DNA from: Glaciecola sp. UBA2563 | GTDB lineage: Bacteria > Pseudomonadota > Gammaproteobacteria > Enterobacterales > Alteromonadaceae | DNA: 20,660 nucleotides | Assembly: GCA_002340325.1 (NCBI GenBank) | Contig: DDLV01000124.1 | Span: forward strand, 1-20,660 | Reading direction: 5' to 3' | Shown here: positions 15,633 through 20,660 of the stretch, piece by piece | Position numbering within the stretch: the first letter of the stretch is position 1 | Layout: the number at the start of each line of letters is the position of its first letter | Notes under the pieces: model-generated | Told to the model about the DNA's origin: nothing | Databases searched by the model: none | Seen by the model: the letters and a program-made list of their open reading frames with translations, nothing else | Position numbers and translations under genes: made by a program

Positions 15633-16358
15633 TTATTCGTTGCGGGTCAGTTTGTAATGAGGTGTATATTTGTGCAGTTGAATGTCACCTTGTTCGTTTC
15701 CATTCTTAAACTGTTGCAGTCGAACCAGGGTCCAGTTCAAATCTGGGGAAAACCAGGCGTATGTTACACGTTTATTTGATTCACGCGCGAGTTTCACTTT
15801 GATGGCGTTTAAATTGCCGTAAGGGAGCTTCACAATTTCTTCGCCCATCACATTTATCTTATATTGCCTGCGTTCGCCGCGTGTATTAATAAAATCATAT
15901 GTAATATCTTCAAGGCTTTGTGACAATTTAAGTGAAAGGTCTAATCGGAATAATTGGTTGTCTAATTCGCCTTGCCAATCGAATGTGTCGACACCATTTA
16001 CCCAGATACGATTTTGGTCATTATCAAAAGTGACTTCTAGTTCTTTATTTCTTCCCGTACCAGACCTTTTGTAAGAATATGAGTGGGGTATAAGTTGTGA
16101 TTCTTCTACTTCAAAGATACTTTTTTCAGACCGCTTGTCTGACAGGAAAAATTTCGATACGTTTGATTCATAGAGAACTTTGAACCTATCCTGTTCAAGT
16201 TTTTTAACTTGGAAATGCGCTTTACCTACTTTTTGAGTGTCGTAGTACGCTTGGTATTCGGCGTCAAATTCATATAATTGAACGGCTGACACGTATGATG
16301 GGAAAGCGGTGTACAATAATGTAAACCCAACTAATATCCCTGTTTTATAGTTCTTCAT
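15633..16358 (-). CDS. DUF3108 domain periplasmic protein
   Basis: The 241-residue protein has a clear signal peptide: basic M-K-N-Y-K, then a hydrophobic stretch to about residue 20, with a likely signal peptidase site after S-Y-V-S-A (residue 25). The mature part is beta-rich (alternating charged and hydrophobic residues, F-D-A-E-Y, V-T-F-D-N-D, P-Y-G-N-L-N-A-I-K-V). It ends with Y-A-W-F-S-P-D-L-N-W, as expected for DUF3108. The family is of unknown function, is exported, and commonly follows purN in related genomes (from memory). Here it overlaps the purN 3' end by 14 bp, so it is co-transcribed with purM-purN even though no biochemical link to purines is known. Confidence 0.88.
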   Translation of the reverse strand: MKNYKTGILVGFTLLYTAFPSYVSAVQLYEFDAEYQAYYDTQKVGKAHFQVKKLEQDRFKVLYESNVSKFFLSDKRSEKSIFEVEESQLIPHSYSYKRSGTGRNKELEVTFDNDQNRIWVNGVDTFDWQGELDNQLFRLDLSLKLSQSLEDITYDFINTRGERRQYKINVMGEEIVKLPYGNLNAIKVKLARESNKRVTYAWFSPDLNWTLVRLQQFKNGNEQGDIQLHKYTPHYKLTRNE

Positions 16359-16998
16359 ATATTAAACCGCATCTCGAAATCTGCTTCTTGTTTAATATAA
16401 CATTATTTTTACAAAAATTTAGCTTATTTTCACAAAACCACGAAATAACAAGCGGATATATAAGCCATTCTTGTTTAGCAACACGCTTTGCTAGTGTTTC
16501 TGAGGTATCATTTGAGAGAACAGGCACAACGGATTTCAAGATTACGGGGCCACCATCTAATTCTTCTGTCACAAAGTGAACGCTCGACCCATGCTTTTCA
16601 TCACCCGCATCAATTGCACGCTGATGGGTATTCAATCCTGGATATTTGGGTAGCAGGGATGGATGAATATTAAGCATCTTACCTCGATACTGATGCACGA
16701 ACATCGGCGTTAATATTCGCATAAAACCTGCAAGTACGATTAAGTCAGGTGCGTAACCTTCAATAATTTGCATCAATGATTCATCAAATGATTCCCGGGA
16801 ATCAAATTTATTATGCTCTATTGTGATTGCAGGGATCGAAAAGGACTCTGCTCTTGTTAGTCCATAGGCATTAGCTTTGTTTGAAATGACGGCGACGACA
16901 TCACCGTGTATTCTGTTTTCATTGCAGGCTTCAATGATTGCTTGCGCATTGCTGCCGTTACCCGATATGAGTATTACAATTTTCTTAGATGAGTCCAT
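16345..16998 (-). CDS. purN: Phosphoribosylglycinamide formyltransferase
   Basis: PurN formylates glycinamide ribonucleotide using 10-formyl-tetrahydrofolate, the third step of de novo purine synthesis. The 217-residue protein carries I-S-G-N-G-S-N (11-17, phosphoribosyl binding) and the catalytic set Asn110 and His112 in M-L-N-I-H-P-S-L-L-P-K-Y-P-G. Asp148 lies in E-E-L-D-G-G-P-V-I, each four residues later than in E. coli. The C-terminus follows the normal Y-P-L-V-I-S-W-F pattern. It begins 6 bp after the purM stop and ends inside the DUF3108 gene, so the three are one operon. The ribosome site is weak, consistent with coupling to purM translation. Confidence 0.95.
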   Translation of the reverse strand: MDSSKKIVILISGNGSNAQAIIEACNENRIHGDVVAVISNKANAYGLTRAESFSIPAITIEHNKFDSRESFDESLMQIIEGYAPDLIVLAGFMRILTPMFVHQYRGKMLNIHPSLLPKYPGLNTHQRAIDAGDEKHGSSVHFVTEELDGGPVILKSVVPVLSNDTSETLAKRVAKQEWLIYPLVISWFCENKLNFCKNNVILNKKQISRCGLIYEEL

Positions 16999-17004
16999 AA
17001 CGGT

Positions 17005-18042
17005 TTAATTAATCACAACGGCTGCGTTATTGGTAAGCTTAGCGATCTCACCTATGACCCAAGCTTTTTCGCCGAGTGATGTAAGCATATAGAGCGCTTC
17101 TTCTGCCTCATCAGGAGAAAGAACTAGCATCAAACCTACGCCACAATTGAATGTGCGATACATTTCGTCTCTGCTAACGCCACCGGATGATTGTAGCAAC
17201 GAGAAGATATCAGGCCATTGCCAACTGCGACTATCAATTATGGCACTTGTGTTTGCTGGTAAAACCCTGGGGATATTTTCCCAAAACCCGCCACCAGTAA
17301 TATGAGAAATAGCATGTACATCAATAGTTTCTAAGAGCTTTAAGACGCTTTGGACATAAATTTTAGTAGGTGACATTAAATGCTCGATTATCGGTTTCCC
17401 ATCTAGTGATTCATGCACGTTTAAGGATGAAACTTCGATGATCTTTCGGATCAATGAATATCCATTAGAGTGTGGTCCAGAGGAGCCAAGCCCGATAATA
17501 ACGTCGCCTTGAGTTACCTTGCTACCGTCAATAACCTCGTCTCGCTCTACAACGCCTACGCAGAATCCAGCAATATCAAAGTCTTTTGCGTTGTACATAC
17601 CAGGCATTTCTGCTGTTTCGCCACCAATCAACGCGCAGCCCGACTGTTTGCAGCCATCGCCAATACTTGTAACAACCTTCGCTGCGATGTCAACGTCAAG
17701 CTTGCCAGTGGCATAATAGTCAAGGAAGAAAAGAGGTTCTGCACCTTGAACGATCAAATCGTTCACGCACATAGCAACCAAATCTACGCCAATGCCATCG
17801 TAAATTTCATGTTCAATGGCCAATTTTAGCTTGGTACCAACACCGTCTGTACCTGATACGAGTAAAGGTTGTTTGTATTTTGATGGGATCTCACAAAGTG
17901 CGCCAAATCCGCCAAGGTTACTCTTGACCTCAGGTCGATGCGTTGATTTAGTGACAGCTTTAATTCGTTCAACTAAATGATTGCCGGCATCTATATCTAC
18001 ACCAGCGTCCTTGTAACTCAAAGACGGTTTGTTATCTCTCAC
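17005..18042 (-). CDS. purM: Phosphoribosylformylglycinamidine cyclo-ligase
   Basis: PurM (AIR synthetase) closes FGAM to aminoimidazole ribonucleotide with ATP. Signature segments: Y-K-D-A-G-V-D-I-D near the N-terminus, S-G-T-D-G-V-G-T-K-L (63-72), G-G-E-T-A-E-M-P-G-M-Y (140-150), and H-I-T-G-G-G-F-W-E-N-I-P-R-V. The start is a GTG at 18042, supported by AAGGAA (18054-18049) six bases upstream. It gives 345 residues, the same as E. coli PurM. A longer frame reaching 18246 would add 68 residues unlike any PurM and would run into the divergent gene. It is the first gene of purM-purN-DUF3108 and is transcribed away from the DUF2066 gene across a 140-bp gap. Confidence 0.95.
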   Translation of the reverse strand: MRDNKPSLSYKDAGVDIDAGNHLVERIKAVTKSTHRPEVKSNLGGFGALCEIPSKYKQPLLVSGTDGVGTKLKLAIEHEIYDGIGVDLVAMCVNDLIVQGAEPLFFLDYYATGKLDVDIAAKVVTSIGDGCKQSGCALIGGETAEMPGMYNAKDFDIAGFCVGVVERDEVIDGSKVTQGDVIIGLGSSGPHSNGYSLIRKIIEVSSLNVHESLDGKPIIEHLMSPTKIYVQSVLKLLETIDVHAISHITGGGFWENIPRVLPANTSAIIDSRSWQWPDIFSLLQSSGGVSRDEMYRTFNCGVGLMLVLSPDEAEEALYMLTSLGEKAWVIGEIAKLTNNAAVVIN

Positions 18043-18182
18043 ATTAATTTCCTTAAATCCTTTGTACAAACACGAGCGCGCGGCGATTTTAACAAGGCCA
18101 TCAAAGTATTGAAAATAAAAGATGAAAAAATTCAAGCTATGCATCAAACTATATGAAAATTTCTTAAACGCAACGATTTGAT
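18043..18182. promoter_or_regulatory. Divergent promoter region, purM / DUF2066
   Basis: This 140-bp gap must hold both start sites. For purM a TAAAAT -10 candidate lies about 40 bp before the GTG on the minus strand, without a clear -35. A sequence starting ACGCAA at 18168-18173 loosely recalls a PurR half-site but the second half is poor. No convincing promoter is visible for the plus-strand gene. Confidence 0.35.
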
Positions 18183-19490
18183 ATGCCGTTATTGCGAAAG
18201 CGCTTCTTTGTTTCATTTTTATCTGTCTGTGTTCTCGTTGGTACACACGTTAGTCAAACCTATGCAAGTTCACCTGTAGCAATCAATGAAGCAGTCGTGG
18301 TCATGGAGGAACGTGCGCAGCAGAAAGATTATCTACAACAAGCCTTGCAACAAGTTTTCGTCAAGATGTCAGGTTTTACGTCGGTTTTGGAACACCCTTC
18401 AGTACAGCGTTCAGTTGCAAATTATGAGCAGTATCTAATACGGAGTCGCACTCAGCAAAGTGATGATGAATTGCTCTTAACAGCAACGTTTAATAAGGAA
18501 AAAATAAGTAACATTCTCAACAGTCTGCAACTGCCGGTGTGGCCAGAACTTAGGCCTTCAGCTGTTGTTTGGCTTGGTTTTCGCGAAGGTAGTGGCTTCG
18601 ACTTTGCTTCTGAAATTAACTTTAAACCATTTGGCAAAGCTCTAGTCAATGCGTCAAATAAGCGAGGCGTGCACTTTTTACTTCCAGTTGGTGATATTAA
18701 CGATCTTGAAACAGTCACTGGGTATGATGTTTGGTCACAAAATATTAGTCGATTGGCACGACAATCAGGAAGGTATCAGTCAGACAATTTTATTAGCCTG
18801 TCGATTAATCAGGCGACACCGGCTGATATTGAGTCCGCGAACCTTCAGATAATGGAAGAGTATCAACTCCGCTTAATAACTGCACAAAGCATGAAAACGG
18901 ATAGAATGATTATCCAGTCATCAAGAGCCAGTTCGGAAAACAGGGGAGAAGGCCTCGAAAATGCTAATATCGAAGATAATAGTTTAGAGGAGGAATCTTT
19001 AGGTTTGCTGCACTATGAGACGGTTGAAAGACCTGAAATCGTGCCTGAGGATGCAGACTTACGTATTGATTTTGTGATTGTAACACCAGAAGAAACAGTC
19101 ACAGGACAGCTTTTCGGAGAAGAGCCGTTGGCGCTTATCGAACGCTTTGTAGACAAATACGCAGATGATCTTGCGCGGCGATATGCTGTCATTTCAGCAC
19201 CGCAGCAATCAGCGATGAAGGTAGGTATCACCTTTAAAAATGTCGGTTCGCTGCAAAACTTAACAGAAGTTGAACGGTTGCTAACGAGCAACCCAATGAT
19301 AAGAACTGTGTTCTTGAAAACACAAAAAGGCAACATCTCAACATTTGAAGTAGAGTTAACTGACGAAGTACAAAAGCTCACCGAAATTTTGACAATTGAT
19401 TCTCGCGTTAAGACCACTAGTCTGCCGATTTCCATCGGTTCTGGTGATGAAAGTATTCAAGCCCAACTTGCTTTTCGGTGGGAGCCCTAA
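18183..19490 (+). CDS. DUF2066 domain secreted protein
   Basis: The 435-residue protein has a signal peptide: M-P-L-L-R-K-R-F-F, a hydrophobic core at about 8-20, and a likely cleavage after T-Y-A (residue 28). The mature N-terminal half (A-L-Q-Q-V-F-V-K-M-S-G, later P-S-A-V-V-W-L) matches the DUF2066 family of gammaproteobacterial exported proteins. An acidic stretch lies near 255-273. The function is unknown. In Alteromonadales and relatives a DUF2066 gene commonly sits between divergent purM and hda (from memory), as here. Its TAA overlaps the hda ATG (TAATG), so the two are probably co-translated. No strong ribosome site precedes the ATG. Confidence 0.88.
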   Translation: MPLLRKRFFVSFLSVCVLVGTHVSQTYASSPVAINEAVVVMEERAQQKDYLQQALQQVFVKMSGFTSVLEHPSVQRSVANYEQYLIRSRTQQSDDELLLTATFNKEKISNILNSLQLPVWPELRPSAVVWLGFREGSGFDFASEINFKPFGKALVNASNKRGVHFLLPVGDINDLETVTGYDVWSQNISRLARQSGRYQSDNFISLSINQATPADIESANLQIMEEYQLRLITAQSMKTDRMIIQSSRASSENRGEGLENANIEDNSLEEESLGLLHYETVERPEIVPEDADLRIDFVIVTPEETVTGQLFGEEPLALIERFVDKYADDLARRYAVISAPQQSAMKVGITFKNVGSLQNLTEVERLLTSNPMIRTVFLKTQKGNISTFEVELTDEVQKLTEILTIDSRVKTTSLPISIGSGDESIQAQLAFRWEP

Positions 19491-20200
19491 TGAGTCAATT
19501 GGCCCTGCCAATCATTCATCTGCCAGATAACACATTCGAAAACTTCATATCGGAAACCAACAAATTAGTTAGCGTTTTTCTAACCGACAAGATTACAGCG
19601 TTGTCTTCGACGCTTGGGTCATTGGAAATCGTATATCTACACAATAAGGAGGCTGTTGGAAAGACACACTTGTTACACGCATGTTGCCGATATGCAGAGA
19701 GTCTTAAACTCGCAAGTGTCTATTTGGACTGTGAATATTTGACACAAATGCCGCCCGAAATCTTAACTGATATTGAAGAAAACGAACTCATTTGCATAGA
19801 TAACTTACACGTATGCATAGCAAGTGAAGACTGGCAACTAGCAATGTTTGACTTAATAAATAAACTTCGCGAGAAAGGTGACAAGGTTATTGTTTTTGCT
19901 GCGAGTAAAAAACCTGATGCATTAGAGTTTTCGTTACCTGATTTGATAAGCAGATTGAACTGGGGGACGCGCTTTAAACTGAAAGAATATTCAGATGACG
20001 ATAAAATCGAAATTTTGATGACCCACGCCGATGAGAGAGGGTTTACGCTGTCCGCTCAATGTTGTCGCTACATCTTAAAAACATGCAATCGAGATTTGCA
20101 TCAATTGCTTGCTATCGTAGATGTTATCGATAATTTTTCACTTCAGGAAAAACGTTATATGACTATTCCTCTTCTGAAAAAGGCACTTGGTCAAGCTTAA
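19490..20200 (+). CDS. hda: DnaA regulatory inactivator Hda
   Basis: Hda binds the DNA-loaded beta clamp and stimulates ATP hydrolysis by DnaA, which prevents re-initiation. The 236-residue AAA+ protein begins M-S-Q-L-A-L-P; the Q-L-A-L-P at residues 3-7 is the clamp-binding motif. The Walker A region is degenerate (H-N-K-E-A-V-G-K-T, 51-59), as in other Hda proteins. A Walker B-like I-C-I-D-N lies at 101-105, and the arginine finger is in L-P-D-L-I-S-R-L-N-W-G (Arg155, equivalent to Arg153 of E. coli Hda). I chose the ATG at 19490 over an upstream in-frame GTG because it has GGAG 5-8 bases before it and places the clamp motif at the N-terminus. The TAATG overlap ties it to the DUF2066 gene. 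Its 3' end is overlapped by 38 bp by the opposite-strand gene. Confidence 0.95.
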   Translation: MSQLALPIIHLPDNTFENFISETNKLVSVFLTDKITALSSTLGSLEIVYLHNKEAVGKTHLLHACCRYAESLKLASVYLDCEYLTQMPPEILTDIEENELICIDNLHVCIASEDWQLAMFDLINKLREKGDKVIVFAASKKPDALEFSLPDLISRLNWGTRFKLKEYSDDDKIEILMTHADERGFTLSAQCCRYILKTCNRDLHQLLAIVDVIDNFSLQEKRYMTIPLLKKALGQA

Positions 20201-20660
20201 AAATCGTTGCGTGTTTATGCTGCGGTAAGCTATCTGTGTGCAACCGATAGTTAATTTCATCTTGTGTAAGCTTGTTTTTGGAGGTTTGCTCAGTAGTCGG
20301 GGAAAGGTCTAGCGCTTCAAACCAAAAACTATTAGCGGGGAAGGACTGTGGGTCTGGCAGGTTTGTTATTAATGGAGTAGGGTCGCCAAGTTCGGGATAT
20401 ACTCGATTGAGCACATAAGCTGTTCTAGATGATAGGGAAGGTTCACTTATCCGGTTTCTCTGTCCCCAAGTCACAGCAAAGTTTTCGTTGTCATTGGCGT
20501 TGAGAAAAGCAATATCAGCACCTGCATCCAGTCGGTGTAGCATCATAAATCGCTCAAACAAAGTTGCGTAGTCTTCTCGAATGGTGAAGTATGCATAAAA
20601 CGATGGTGCAATGTCGGGCTGAAAGAAATTGGCGACATCATCCGCAGAATAATTTCTTTG
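20163..20660 (-). CDS. Unrecognised protein, C-terminal part only
   Basis: The minus-strand frame is open from the right window edge to the stop at 20163, giving 165 visible residues; the start lies outside. I do not recognise a family. The visible N-terminal part is rich in aromatic and acidic residues (Q-P-D-I-A-P-S-F-Y-A-Y-F, then R-E-D-Y-A-T-L-F-E-R-F-M-M). It is followed by L-D-A-G-A-D-I-A-F-L, a region of P-E-L-G-D-P-T-P-L-I and a charged tail ending S-E-E-E. No membrane helix is seen in this part. It is convergent with hda and overlaps its last 38 bp, including the hda stop, so no terminator separates them. The reading frame is long and uninterrupted, which supports a real gene. Confidence 0.65.
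   Translation of the reverse strand, partial: QRNYSADDVANFFQPDIAPSFYAYFTIREDYATLFERFMMLHRLDAGADIAFLNANDNENFAVTWGQRNRISEPSLSSRTAYVLNRVYPELGDPTPLITNLPDPQSFPANSFWFEALDLSPTTEQTSKNKLTQDEINYRLHTDSLPQHKHATIFKLDQVPFSEEE

Noticed and set aside
18168..18183. PurR-like box (ACGCAACGATTTGATA) between purM and the DUF2066 gene
   Set aside because: The left half ACGCAA fits, but the central CG is displaced and the right half is poor; it also lies about 125 bp from the purM start.
18043..18246. 68-residue N-terminal extension of purM reaching 18246
   Set aside because: The extension has no PurM-like sequence, overlaps the divergent DUF2066 gene, and the GTG at 18042 has a good AAGGAA site and gives exactly the E. 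coli length.
19013..19435. 140-codon minus-strand open frame inside the DUF2066 gene
   Set aside because: It is fully contained in a conserved gene on the other strand, with low-complexity Ser/Thr composition typical of a shadow frame.

Overview
The window reads as chromosomal DNA of a marine gammaproteobacterium of the Alteromonadales type (Alteromonas/Glaciecola/Paraglaciecola-like). This is an inference from gene content: cmoA-cmoB, hda next to a DUF2066 gene and divergent purM-purN, a membrane-anchored FadE with an enterobacterial-style FadR box, and AT-leaning DNA. No rRNA, tRNA, CRISPR array or intact mobile element is visible.

Region 1 (1-4175, + strand) is a tight five-gene unit cut by the left window edge. 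It holds an S33/TAP-like alpha/beta hydrolase, a NatA-like ABC ATPase, a NatB-like ABC-2 permease, an ECF-type sigma factor and a four-helix membrane protein that may control the sigma factor. Two of the junctions are ATGA overlaps. Region 2 (4176-4511) is non-coding and ends with the dead C-terminus of a tyrosine recombinase. It carries a nonsense codon, has Asn in place of the catalytic Tyr, and abuts the stop codon of the next operon.

Region 3 (4512-9273, - strand) is a four-gene glucosylglycerate operon. In transcription order it encodes D-glycerate 3-kinase, glucosyl-3-phosphoglycerate phosphatase, glucosyl-3-phosphoglycerate synthase and a GH13_18 phosphorylase. Together these make the compatible solute from 3-phosphoglycerate and NDP-glucose, and take it back to glucose 1-phosphate and 3-phosphoglycerate. 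No transporter is present, so the loop probably turns over an internally made solute.

Region 4 (9438-11148, - strand) is cmoA-cmoB for tRNA wobble-uridine modification. Divergent from it (11303-12894, + strand) is a NarL-type response regulator whose stop codon overlaps the GTG start of adenosine deaminase. A strong hairpin separates this pair from the convergent fadE (13017-15479). fadE has a near-consensus FadR operator placed over its predicted transcription start.

Region 5 (15633-18042, - strand) is purM-purN-DUF3108. Region 6 (18183-20200, + strand) is a secreted DUF2066 protein followed by hda, which controls DnaA after replication initiation. An unrecognised gene enters from the right edge on the - strand and overlaps the 3' end of hda by 38 bp.
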